A DNA stretch of 64,000 nt, from NCBI GenBank assembly GCA_002778195.1, contig PCDI01000014.1, positions 361,884 to 425,883 of the forward strand, given 5' to 3'. Positions 41,301 to 53,252 of this stretch are shown here, piece by piece. Under the pieces are notes generated by a model, which ran no database searches, was not told where the DNA came from, and saw only the letters and a list, made by a program, of their open reading frames with translations. A program made the translations under genes and the position numbers. This stretch comes from Raffaelea ambrosiae (taxonomy: Eukaryota > Ascomycota > Sordariomycetes > Ophiostomatales > Ophiostomataceae). Position 1 is the first letter of the stretch. Each line of letters starts with the position of its first letter.

Positions 41301-44300
41301 CGTCAGGGTGGCCAAACTCGGAGCGCTCCGAAGGAACGCCTTTGGCCTCGAAAGGCACGGCAATGGGCCACCGCTTTGGGTGTAGCCCATACTGCACGTT
41401 CCAGCGCTTTTTCAGACACGTCAAGAGAATTTTGTGCATGAGTAGACCGCGCACCAACAGGAGACCAGCAGCTGCGGAGCCCGACTCTGGAAATAGGCTG
41501 GCCGCTTGGTGGATGTAAGTGTCGCAGCCGGTATCAGTCAAGGCCTTCTCAAGCAATTTCCGGGTATCCCGAGGCAAGGTAGCCGACTGGACTTCTTTCT
41601 GTTTTCCGATCCTGCTGGGAGACGGGCGGAAGAATGGAATCTGACCGCTGCTGATGCTCTCCACGAGACACTGGTGCAGAGCGTCCTCGATGTCCGTGTG
41701 CAGGATGTAAATCATCGGAAATCCGCCGCCAGATCGCTGAATGACCTCAATGCTGTGGGGATATTTCTGGCACAGACTTGGGATATTGTCTTCGACAAGA
41801 GCGAGCAGCGCTTCGACCAGTCGCCACCGATGTGGTGCACCATCAACAGCGGTCAGCTGGCCACTTGGGTAGACGAGCTGTGTCCGCACGGCCAAAGTGA
41901 AATCGGATTCGTCGAGCACGTCACGACATAATTCACGAGAAAGCAATGTCTGGAAGTCGATCATGCGGCCGGCTATGGTCAGTCTGTTGTCTACCAGACA
42001 CTGCAGGCCGCTCAGTTTGAAGGCGAGGACGTGCTCTGGTGCTGCCAGCAGTATGTCATGATGCACAAGCAGGTCATTGTGGTGCTTTTCAAACAAGGCC
42101 ACTCTGTCTTCGGCACCAGGACCCGATGCTGTGCGCCTCGAGAACGGCACAAGTCGAAGCTCACGTCCAACCAGACCACCCAGTCGCGACTTCACAACTT
42201 GGCTGGTCTGCAGAATCAGGGCTTTGGGAACGATAAGCCGGCCCACTTGCGTTCCATCTGCCAAAACTGCCATGGCCATCGGCACGATGCAGGACGTTTT
42301 TCCTATAAAAGAAATCGTTAGAGGTTACTCAAATTGTCCGACCAGTGAGAGTTTATGAATAAAGGAGATTAAGTAGAAGACAGGAGAAGATAATTCCATG
42401 AGAATCAAAAGGAACTCACCTTTTCCCATGTTCAGCTGCATCAAGGAGTTCTTCCGTGATTCCGGAGAAATGATGGCGTTTGCCACATCAACTTGCTCTG
42501 CACGGATGAGTAAGTCGCTATCGATTTCCATGAGAAGCCAGTCCGGGTTCTCAATGGGGTCCCAATTCTCGTGGCCTCGGTTTGCATTCTCTTCCGTTGC
42601 CCGCCTCGAATCTCGCTTGCGTAGAGCGCGGCGAATTCGAACCCGTCTCTGGAGTTCGGTGATGGAACGGCCATACGAGACCAGCAACTCTTTGCCGTTG
42701 GACCCATACACGTGTTTGTCGCAGGACCTCAGAAGCTCTAATATAGAGACAGGCGTCAGGCGAGGCCAAAGGCCGGACATCTCCAGCCAGTTTGGGCGTG
42801 TATCAGTACCTGAACGTTCAGAGAGAAACACCCCGATGGTCCGCAGTCTTGAGAAGACCTCTGCAGTGGAGTCTTGAATTTCATCACGAATCATGCTCAA
42901 GTCAGGCTCTGTTCTGGATAGAGTACCGCTCTGGTGCTCTTCCCTGTGGAGCTTTTCGAGGGCCACCAAGCTCCCAGACAAATCCTGGCCATAAGTTTGC
43001 CGCAAAATATCTGAAGAGGATGAGAACAGCGATACGATCTGCTTGAGCTCGGTGAATTCAGCCGGTGCAGTGTAGTCAGACAGCGCTTTCTGAGACACAG
43101 GAAGACTCTTGGGCTCTTGTCGCGAACGCACCGCAGGCGCATCTCTCCCAATCAACGACCTGAGGCAAGGAATGGTGCTATTTCGGTGTTCAACAAAAGA
43201 CCTGTCACCCGGGCCAGCCGTGGCGAGGAAACTTGGTGGACTCTGGCTCCTCGCAGCTAGTGGTATCGTGCTGAAGGGCTGTAAGGCAGATTGTAGTTCG
43301 GACAGGTAATCAGAAAAGTCATTGTTCTGACGAAGACGCTCCCATTCTGGTTGGAGGGTCTCAAGGACTTCATCCACATCGATGGCATCCGAATGGAAGT
43401 CCCCAACGTCCGGTTTCTCTCTTTCGGGCCACTGGTGATACAGAATGTGCTTGAGTTCTAGTCCCTCTGACTCGCACCGTTTCTGGTGCTCTGCATATCT
43501 CACCGCGTCCACCTGCTGGAGCTCCTGTGCTGCTTTCCTATTCCCGCCTGTATGTATGATAGTCTTTGCGCATGAAGTGAACTTGATATAAGCTGCTGAT
43601 ACATAATTTTCCAGCGTTTCCAACGTCAAAAGCTCATTTGGGTTGAACCGAGAATACGTGACATGCGGAGGGGGCTGCGGGGACTTGAGCTCAGGAACGT
43701 AGGAAATAGCAGCGAGTAGGCGAACAACATCCATGTCTGTCTTTGGGCTAAAAGCATGAAGAGACAATCCGAACATTATGTCGTACTTCTGGTCAGGGGT
43801 GGAATTGCGGCACAGCTCCAAAAGGCTCCCGAAGCGCTCGCCTAGTGTTGAGTTATCCATGAGTGTGCTGATGGGCGTGAGCTTGGTGTTGCAGGGTAAC
43901 CCAAAGCCCCCAATTACTTGCCAACCGTCGAAGATGTCCGGAACGGGTTTGTGCATGGGAACCACCTTCTTTTTCTCGACAAGCATGCGGACAACATGTG
44001 AGACAGCGGCAATGTTGTTTCGCCCAACACCTGTGGAATCTTCAGAGCATCCAAGAGAGACATACAGCGCGTCCAAGTCGTGAAGTCGGGCAAATGAATG
44101 GTCGTGAGGGTCCAAGCACCTCACTCGTTGGTGCTGGAGCTCTCCCCGTGTCGAAAGCGCTGCCTCGCTATTTTTTCCGGCGTACTGTCTCGTGGATGTG
44201 AAGAAGTGATCGTCGAGAATTCGCAGTCTTTCTTCCTTCCCGAGTAGCTCATTCACAATGCGAGCATACCTGTCGTTCTGCATACTTGCGGGGAGGCGCT

Positions 44301-47300
44301 GGTTCCAAAATACAGTCTGGAGAACCCTCTTGTGGGGTGGGTAAAACTCGCGAATAGGCGCCAGACGCTTGATTTGTTCTAGAATGTCCGTATTGCTTGC
44401 ATCAAGAGCAGACATGGGTTGGCATCGTCCAGATTGAAGACTGTGGATAGCCTCCTCTTCCCCAGTGCGGCCAGTGAGCGGATCTGGCTCTGGAAGAGAC
44501 GTGACTGCGTGTAGAAGCACCTTTGTGAACAGCAAGACGGGCTCTGGGTGACATGTCAGCCGCCCGACCAGTTGGTCAATTCCGTACCGAACATACCCCT
44601 TTGCGTTGGCTGTCTTCCTCCTAAATGCCCGGTCCAGAACTGTGTGCGACACCACTCCGTCGGCCAGTTGATTGTAATGAATCGTTCCCAGAGGCACAAT
44701 CATACTTCGGTTTGTGTAGTCGTGGATGTCTCTCAGAACAACCATGCTTTGAAAGCCATATAGGCAGCCTGCGTCCTGGTTGGGGTCGACTTCGGCGCCT
44801 AGCTCATTGCACACAAGACGGCCTTTGGAAGACACGACAAAGGACAAATCGAGATGCCGGAACTCTGCGGACAAATCGCCCATCGTCGGTTGGAACACTG
44901 TCAGTCTCTGTGCATCCTCAAAGCGACCAAAGACCTTTGCAAGCTTCTTGCAGACAGGAGAATCCGGGTCTACCAGATGCACCTTGCGACGCTGAGCTGT
45001 TCGTTGGCGGATGTCCAATTTCCAGTGACTCGGTAGAAATTTCCATTTGGATGGCTCGCGGCGGATCTCGAGAATTTTCCGTTTGTGACTGAACCAGTGA
45101 ACACAGTCATCCAGCAGACCACGAGGTAGGTCTGGTTTGCCTCTACTGTCGGTGAAGATTTCTCGGGGCACATGCTCAAAGATTTCCCCGCGCGTATTCC
45201 GAGCCACGATGACTGTTTTCCCATTGCGGAGCCCCAGATGAATCTCATGCTTCTCAAACGGCGCGGCCAATTGGTAACTCATGTCCATGAGAGCCGACGG
45301 GTACGTTAAAAGATGGCGGTCTCCAAATAACTCTTTCACGCAAGGCGAGTCCCTGATTGCGATTGGAAGTTTCCCAATTGTCTGCCCGTTCACAAGAAGA
45401 TGACCACTGACATAATGGAGATCAACTCGTTGCGCTACCGAGCTGCTCCCGGCTTCGGGAACGGTTGTGGCTGTAGTCCATTCACTGGTGGATGGTGTGG
45501 GACGTTCCCAGGCACCAAACGTCCAAGTCGGGACCGCTTCTTCGTCTTCATCCAGAAAACTCTCGCACGACTGTCCTATGCCCCATGCTACAGCCTCACT
45601 GAGACTCTGGGGGTAGTGATCCATTGCAGCCTCAATTGCGGGCTTTAACTTGTGCGCCATGATGGAGTCTCGGACGAGCATATTCCTGTCGACTTGAGAC
45701 AAATTGGCAATATCCACCACCAGGCTTTGCTGCAGGGCAATGGACGCCCGAACAAAATCACATAGATCAGAAGAGGTGAATACGCACTCTTCAGTGACTC
45801 TGTCTGGGACAAAAGTAGTGAATGTGCGGCGACAAAGCAGAGCTGCCTTGAGTGCGTACAACGACGCCCTCTGAGCACTCTCTCCATCGGTAGCCAACGC
45901 GACCTCAGGTCGCAGCGCATTAATCCACTCCAGAGTAGTTGAGCGGGAAGACTGAAGTAGACTCATGGCTGATTTTCGAACAAATTTGGAACCGGATAGG
46001 TCGTGGCATCGAAGCAGGATGGTGATAAGGAGCTCCATAAGGTTGGACTCTCGCCAGTTGGAACGTATGGTGCTGATTCGATTGGAAACTTGTTTGATGA
46101 GACAAGTCACAAAGTCACTGTTAGCAAAACCAGCATGGCAAACGCTGAGGGCGGCGGTTTGGTCGGGCAAGATGGATGTACAGCCACCCTCCAAGGGGTC
46201 ATCAGGCCCAACTTGGTGGATGAGATGGCTGAGGGTGAGAACGGTGTCCAATTTGCTCAAGTTTAAGTTGGAAGACCCCAACTCTGTGAGAATGGTAAGC
46301 CAACGTCTGGATGTTCCTGAAAGCACTCGTTGGAAGGCTTCAAATTCGTGAGCAGACAGTTCCGATGGGCACTCCGGCCGGCTTGCAACAGCAGCATAGG
46401 ACGAAGGGCCGTCTGGATTGGTATGCGGGTGCGTACTCGGCGGCAGCACCGTTTTCTCCAGTCCTCTAGGAATGTGAACACCACAAATGTGTGCTAGGGT
46501 CATCGGCATCTCGGGTTCCCTCACCCACTGTTTGGTATCGCGGTCGTACAGTCGAAATTCAAGAGCTAGTGGTACCAGAACACGGTGCAGCTCAGTTTTC
46601 ATCTTCTGTTTCTTGAAGTGTGTCTGAGAGGTTGACTTGACTGACGACGCGATAGATATGCCGCTCCTGGGGATGGACTGGGCAAAGCGGGAATATGCTT
46701 GGCATTCGTGGAGGTGTTGCATGACGGGTTCCTGCTTCGGTTGGGTTGGATAAGCCAGCCGCGCCAGGATCTTCCAGGTGGTCGTCCTATAGTTGGCAAT
46801 ATGCAGTGGTATGGCCAATTCGAAGACGACGGCGGATGCCGTGGCCGGGCAGTCTGGTAGAAGATTTTCATAGATTTGAATCCTCATCTTCCTGCGTCTG
46901 CGCTTGAGATAGCACGTTTTGCAGCCGTGGACATCCTTTCTTCCGTCTGGGAGAATGCTGCACATGCATATCCCTCTGGCGATGTCTTCAGTCATCCGGT
47001 CATAGTCATGAGAAAGTCGCTCCAGTTCTCTCTGCTTTTTGTCACGACTCTCCTTTTGGACCGCTGCAATGCTTGTGTGCAGTTGAGTCATGTGCGGCGA
47101 GTTCTTCTCGTAGCGAGTTCCGAAACAGTTCTCGTCGATTGGACCGAAGATTGTTTTAGGGGACCAGGACCCAGCTTTTCGCTCTCTGAGATAACTCTGG
47201 ATACGACGCAAGCGCTTCATGTCCTGGAGTGTGGGCAATTGGAGCTGGTCGAGAAGCTCGGGTCCAAATAGCGGAGCGTAGTCTTCCAGCATGGGCGTGG

Positions 47301-48872
47301 CTTCTATGGCAAACGCATCCATTCGTGTCCAAAGGTCGAAAATATTCAGTAGAAAGATGCTCATGTTCTCTGGGTCTCCCAAGAAGATAGATGTCAGGTT
47401 TTCTACAAGGTTGTTGATCACGACCGACACCTTCGAGCAACGGTCCATGGGACCGTATTCTGGCCATAGCCGCCTCTGCCAGGCAAGAGACGCGTGGTCC
47501 CGGGCTTTGTCCACGCTTCGCATAGCGTTCACATATGTGTCCTCGAACTCTTGTACTTTGTGGACGCCGGTTCCTTGTCCGATTTTCACGATCACTCTCA
47601 GGTGGGACTGTTCGACGGGCGAAATGTTCGGGTGGTCTTGACAACGCTTCAAGAGACTGTCCAAATACTTGCTACTGCTGGATAGCTGAAGGCGCGTATC
47701 GCTGTTGTTGACACGTTGTGGGAGCTTGGGAATTTTTCGAACATGCTCTTGTTTGAAACGAGCACCTCTATTCTTGATGTATTCAGTGCCCTTGTTGACG
47801 CAATTTCGGAAAAACCCTCTCATCGTGGTCGAAAGATCGTTGATGATTTCGGTGGTACTACTGTCTGTCGACATCGACTGTTCGAATTTGGCCAGTCTGC
47901 GACCGAGTTTCTTTTGCAGCATTGCCACCATGTCTGGCTCCATGCGCTGGTTGACGGTGTGGCCCAGCAGCTTAGCAACCAATGTATTGACCAAGATCTT
48001 GTAGGCAGCCTTTCCAACAATGGGCCCATGGACAAGGTCAAGCTGGCGCTGGAGGGAGACACGCAGGATGAGCCAGAAAGGCAGCCGACGCCAGGGCATT
48101 CTTGCAGAGTTGAAGCAGACGTCGTCGCGAACGCGCTTCTGGAAAGACCTCACGTCTGCCGTAGATCCCAACGCTTGGAGAAGAGACAGGAGCATGTGTG
48201 AGATGAGTGCCGGATTTGTGGTGTTCCGTTCCTCTTTGACAGATGCACCGGCCTTGGTGACAGAGGCGGCGAGGTGGGATATCTCTTCCTGGCTGGCTTT
48301 CTCGATGAACGACGCAAATGTGTCTTGGAAGTTCCGGTCTTCGAAGATGGCAAGAGGAATCTGCACAGCTCGGGATGGAAAGGTCCACAGAAGCGAGTTG
48401 GGCGCAGCGAGGACGTCCTGCGAGCGTGGAGAGGCCTCGAAGGCCTCGAAAATGACAACTGGATGGTTTTTGGCACTGGATATGTACTGTTAGCAGAGGA
48501 TGCAGGGTGCAGAGGAGGCAGTTACAAGACGGACTCTTTATCACGGTGAATGAGAAGAGCAGCATTCTGCTCCTCGATATGGCAAATCAGAATGCGCTTC
48601 TCGGTGTCGGGGAGGGAACGCATTGCAGCCAGAAGGCTCTGACTGTTGACGTTTTCGTGGATACTAAAGCAGACCTTGAGCGTCGCTTTGACCACGCGCC
48701 AGCCATCGTGAAACCGGGCGTCCGTGTTGGACAGAAGAACATCGCATGCATCCGTGAGGCGGTCAATGAGATTGAATGCCAGGTTGCGTGTGTTGGTGTC
48801 TTCATGGTCGGGCAGGTATGGCGGCAACACGACATGGTTGAAGACCTGCTCCAACGTCACCGCAGTCGCCAT
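38329..48872 (-). CDS. Giant DUF6606/DUF3638/DUF3645 protein with P-loop and DEAH box
   Basis: Five exons in phase (48531-48872, 42420-48486, 40359-42302, 39343-40130, 38329-39279) encode 3,363 residues. The N terminus (LEQVFNHVVLPPYLPD) opens the DUF6606 region. At about 2134-2140, across an intron, LMQLNMGKGKTSCIVPMA forms a P-loop, the start of DUF3638. DUF3645 follows with LVYFDEAHTRGVDL (DEAH at 2752-2755) and, 30 residues later, HTVQAAMRLRQLG, at the place where helicases have their arginine-finger motif. The last 130 residues are almost all Asp, Glu and Ser. Family members are widespread in fungi and have no known function; a nucleic-acid- or protein-remodelling ATPase is my inference. 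The first intron is only 44 nt with a GTCTTG donor and is the weakest junction. No membrane segments or signal peptide. Confidence 0.88.
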
Positions 48873-50586
48873 TCTGGTGGATAGTTACGTGGAGTGGCCC
48901 AAGCAGAAAGGCGACATCCAGAGAAAGAGGTTCGAATGGACAAGTGCGAACGGTCGATCTGCAGACAAACTCACTGCACAATCGAGGTTTGTGAATATGG
49001 TTTGCTCAGCGAGAATGTGGACAAATCGAAAGATGCAGAGACGAGAGAAGAAGGGAGAGGAAATCCGGGAGTAAAATGGGCGAGGTGGAGGACCCAACAA
49101 AACGTTGCAGGGTGACAGCCAGAAGGGTTTGTTTTGATCTTGTGGAACGCCATGCTGGAAACCGGAGGCATCCGATGTCTTTTGTCGTTTATGCATTGCT
49201 GTGGGTGTTTCGTTTTTGTCTGGCTCTCGTTTCTCTGTCGTTATCTTTTTTTGTTTTTCTTTTCTTTCTTGGCCTGCTTTGTTCGGAACTTGACAGTGAC
49301 GGCCTGGGTGGGGCATCAAGGCTGCCAGCATGAAAGAACCCCCAAAACCACTCTACCACAGAAAAAGAAAACGTTGTTCGGCTGGGAAACGCTGGATGGT
49401 GAGGCACAAAATGGGAAGACGATCCTTGGAAATGTGCATATTGGGTGGCAAATTGCAAGGGGACCGACGATAAAACAGAGACTGCCCAGAGACTGCCCAG
49501 AGACTGCTTCTGGGGGAAGGCGTGATGTAAGTTGGTCGTTCTTTCCTCTTTCGGCTGTGGGGTCGTCGTGCCTTTGCCAGAGTGAATTTGGGCCCACATT
49601 ATGGGCCCAATTTTGAACATTTCGCAGAAATCTAAAGCTTGACAAAGCTCTGCAGTGCCTTGCTCCTTCTCGTCTTTGGTGATGGTCCAGCAAACAGCCA
49701 TTCACCTATGAGCAAACAGCCAAGAGCTGTGGGTATCCCACTACGGCACAGAAGGCAGAGTGGTGCACAGCCCACGGCTCCCCTGACAGGCTTACTGTCG
49801 GGCTTACTGTCGGGCTTACTGGACGGCCCTGTGTCTCATTGGCCGCCTTGGAACTTTTATTTGAGGTCTACCGTGGGCTATTCCACCACCTCTGATATGC
49901 CAAGAGGCATGTGGTCAAAAATCTGGTCCGTGCTGTGTTTCCTGCGCACTTGTTGCTCTCTTAGCTGCCGACCGGGTGTGGCTGCGGGAATCCTGGCAGG
50001 CTGCAATGAATCCATTACGCAATGACTCCATTACATGGCCGAGTAGAATGTCCGGATGATATTCTATCTCGTGTTGAAACAACTGCAAAATACATTGAGA
50101 AGGCAGGCCCGGTTCTCATTTAAATGGGAATGCTATTCTGGTCGCCGAAACCACGCCGCATTACTACGGGAAGGGGAATCAAAACGTCATAGATATAAAC
50201 CGAAACACAACACAGAATGAGAAACAATCATTTCTAATCCAAAGGCAAATTTTCTCCCTAGCTGTAAGTTTCCAACGCTTCTTTGGGGGTGGTTGGCTGG
50301 TTTCTTTTCCCTTTTCGTCAAGATAGACATGTCACGAAATTTGTCAGAATGTTTTTTATTCGACACAGCACATTCTCCACAACAGCAAAACTGGGCCGTA
50401 AATCAAATGCAATCCCAGAATCACAACACAGAGGATAGATTCAGCCTTTTCATCGAACCCCATGCATTTTCCGCTTGACCAGGTAGCCAAAGTTTAGATT
50501 TGAAAGACAGTATCTTCCATCGTTGCCGGTGCCGGCTAACTTCACGCTTGCGGTCCACCCAAGCTGTCCTCCGTCCGGGCTTCCAC
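48873..50586. other. 1.7-kb spacer upstream of the giant gene
   Basis: No supported gene. It contains two short tandem repeats: an 11-bp unit AGACTGCCCAG (about 49478-49510, nearly three copies) and a 12-bp unit GGCTTACTGTCG (49789-49821, nearly three copies), and a T-rich stretch near 49220-49275. Promoter of the giant gene is expected near 48880-49100. Confidence 0.45.
49789..49821. repeat. 12-bp tandem repeat
   Basis: Two perfect and one diverged copy of GGCTTACTGTCG in direct succession in non-coding DNA. Confidence 0.85.
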
Positions 50587-51611
50587 CTATTTGTTGCATC
50601 CTTTGTTCGTGCAGACCGTCAATTCGTGGATGTACCGGATCTTGCCGCCCTCGATGCGGTAGATGTTTGTGCTTGTGGTGCCCGCAGGTTTGGCCTACAT
50701 CAGTTAGCCATGAAAAGAAGAAACAAGGGTAAGAATGGCTGGCACATGGATGATGAAGTGTTATTGAGAACAAAAAAAAAATCCAATGAAAACTACCATT
50801 TTATGCAAGGAAAATGAATGGAAAACAAAGTAAAGAATAAAAACAAAATAAAAACAGGAAAAATGAGACGAAAGAGACGAGGGAAGAGACAACGTCGCCG
50901 AGACACACGTACTTTGTCGATGAAGGGAAAGTTGTTGAGAATGTCCACGGCTCCATAGGCCGGGTCGATCAGATACTTGCGCGTGGTGATCTTGAAGCCA
51001 TTGGGGAACTGCGGCATCTTGCACGAGTTGGTCTTGCTGTTGGGCCCGCCCGTGGCCGAGCCGCCCTCGATGCGCGAGCACGGCGTGCCAAACGGCGGCG
51101 ACACGGTCCCGTCGGCCCACGAGTCGAGGTACGCATCGGCCGCGGCCTTGAGCACGGCCCGGGTGTCCTCCTTGCCCTCCGGAATGGGATCCCATTTTTC
51201 CTGCTTGTCGGCCGCCAGGTGGCCGGCGGCATTGAAGGCCCAGTCGCCGTCGTCCGTGACGACCTGTTCGATGGCGGAAATCTTGCTGTCGGTCACATAC
51301 AGCCGGCTCAAGATGACGTACGGGTGCTTGTTGGAGGCGGCGTTGATCTCGATGAAGCTGCCGCACTGGTCGGTGTCGTGGAAGGTGCGGTTGAGGTCGA
51401 CCGTGATCGGGTTGGCGAGGATGCCCTTGGCGATGTCGACGGTCGCGTTGTTCTCCAGGTAGGTGGCGTCGGTGGCCAACTCGGGAAAGGCCGACTTGCC
51501 CGCCGTGACAGCGGTCAGGTAGGCAGCGGCCGTGGTCTCGAGGACGGAGCGGGCGCATTCGGCGGCTGCCTGGGAGGCCAGCCCGGCGAACAGAATACTC
51601 TTGGAGATCAT
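50587..51611 (-). CDS. Secreted DUF8021-type protein
   Basis: Exons 50913-51611 and 50587-50694 (218-nt intron, phase 0) give 268 residues. The first 17 residues (MISKSILFAGLASQAAA) form a signal peptide with a small-residue cleavage site before ECARS. The mature protein has even cysteines (SCKMPQ, PCSRI, and TVCTNKGCNK at the end), as expected for a disulphide-bonded extracellular protein. Blocks such as LETTAAAYLTAV, RTFHDTDQCGSF and a C-terminal IYRIEGGKIRYIHELTVC fit the fungal secreted family DUF8021, with a SnoaL-like alpha+beta cone likely twice. Function unknown; such proteins can be produced on plant or insect hosts. Two long G runs lie directly upstream. Confidence 0.75.
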
Positions 51612-52270
51612 GATTTGAGGGGGGGGGGGGGCACCTGCCAGAAGAAGATCAAACAAATGAACGACCTGGTCAGCACAAACTTCTCGAGACGAAATGAATT
51701 TACGGCTTGGTCGACACGCAAAATACAAGACTCAGGAAGAGAGCTTGGATTGTAAGCCCCCTTGCCCGTGAAGTCTACACCCTTTCCTAAATAAGAAGCG
51801 TGCGGGGGGGGGGGGGGGGGGGGGGGGATCAATTAAAGAGCTTCGTTTCTCCCCTGCCTGTGTTTCATTTTGCCTCATACCGGCCCTTTCGCATTCTGCT
51901 GTCTGTTTCTTGTTTAAATGGATATTGTTTGTCTGGCATCGGGAGTTCGACGACCGGCCTAAATTCGATCGCGGTACTTGGAAGGTGGTCTGGACTTGGA
52001 TTTATCCGCGAAATGTATGGTCCTTAACGGATGTACTTGGATGACAATTGTAAGCTTGGCAGCAAAATCGGGCACTTGGAAAAAGAAGAACGCCGTAAGT
52101 AATGAGAGGAAGGCATTGTTAGTCAATCCAATAAATACGTAGTGTCCATTTTCGAATGGAGTTCGTTTGGGAGCTCATTTTCAGCAGCTGAAGACAGCAC
52201 AACTCTTCTCATATGAGACGACCTCGTCTGCGTCACCTAAATCGTACACAAAAATCCACCAAAAAAATAT
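51612..52270. other. Promoter of the DUF8021 gene and 3' region of the SDR
   Basis: Contains G runs of 13 (51619-51631) and 23 bases (51805-51827) on the plus strand, C runs in the sense direction of the DUF8021 gene. A 3' splice-like TTCTGGCAG (minus strand) ends just before the shorter run, so a 5'-leader intron is possible. No gene is seen. Confidence 0.5.
51805..51827. repeat. Run of 23 G
   Basis: Uninterrupted G homopolymer, about 195 bp upstream of the DUF8021 start codon. Such a length is hard to sequence, so the exact count is uncertain. A second run of 13 G sits 8 bp upstream of the start codon. Confidence 0.9.
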
Positions 52271-53252
52271 TCACCATGCCACCACCCCGTCCTTGTCGAT
52301 GAACTTGCCTGTGTCGCCGTCCCTCTCGCCCTCAATGATGCTCCGGATGAATTTCCCGCCCAGCGACGCATCCTGGGCACCAATGGCCTTGACAATGTCC
52401 TCCATGCCGCCCAGCCCCGTGACCAGGAACCCCGGCGCAATCGCCCACACCTTGACACCGTCGGGCTGCAGCAGGTAGTGGTAGTTGAGCATCAGCATGT
52501 TGAGCGCCGTCTTGCTCGACCGGTACGAGACGGGGGGCAGGAAGACCATGTCGCTGTTGGGCAGCGGCGGCTTCGCGGCGGGCTTGGGCCAGCCCTTGGC
52601 CGTGGGCACGGGGCCCGGGAAGTGTTTCTGGGCGTACCCGCCCATGGTTGCGGTGCCGGAGCTCACAAACAGCAGGCGGGGATCCGACGAGGCCACCAGC
52701 AGGGGCGCAAAGGTATGGGTCAGCACATCGGTGCCGGCAACGTTGACGTCCATGGTGTCGTGCCAGATCTGGCGACGGGTCATCTTGCCGCCCACGAGGT
52801 TGTTGTCCAGCGCGTGTCCTGGCGAGTGGGTGGTTAGTGGGAAATGCCCCCCCCCGTACGGTGATCTTTTCACGGTCACATTCTCCTGCTTGCTCCCTTA
52901 CGTGATAATTTCACGGCCACAGTCTTCAGCCTCCGTGCGGTGGTCCTCGGTCGCTTTCGGGCTTACCTGCATTGTTCACCAGCACATCCAGCCGGTCGGT
53001 CGCCTTCTGGACCGTTTGGAAGGCGGCCTCGATGGAGTCGTCGCTCGACACGTCGACCTGCACGACGTCGACCGAGCTGGCCGTCTCGGGTACCTGCTCT
53101 TTCAGGGTCTGCGTCGCCTTTTGGCCCTTCTCGACAGACCGGCTGCCCAGAAAGACGTGGTACGGCTTGGGCGACTGGAACAAGGCCTTGACGACCTCGT
53201 AGCCGATGCCTGTGTTGCCACCCGTAATGAAGACGAAACTTTTGGAAGCCAT
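52271..53252 (-). CDS. SDR oxidoreductase (carbonyl reductase-like)
   Basis: Exons 52967-53252 and 52271-52818 (148-nt intron, phase 1) encode 277 residues. The cofactor motif is TGGNTGIG (about 10-17), followed by LGSRSVEKG at the end of beta2, where Arg favours NADP(H). The intron falls inside NNAG, which is complete only after splicing. FVSSGTATMGG contains the catalytic Ser and YRSSK the catalytic Tyr/Lys; IAPGFLVTGLGG closes the substrate side. Carbonyl-reductase-like fungal SDRs of this type often act on ketones in secondary metabolism or detoxification; no pathway partner is adjacent. Length is normal. A run of C in the intron (plus 52847-52855) adds no frame problem. Confidence 0.88.
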
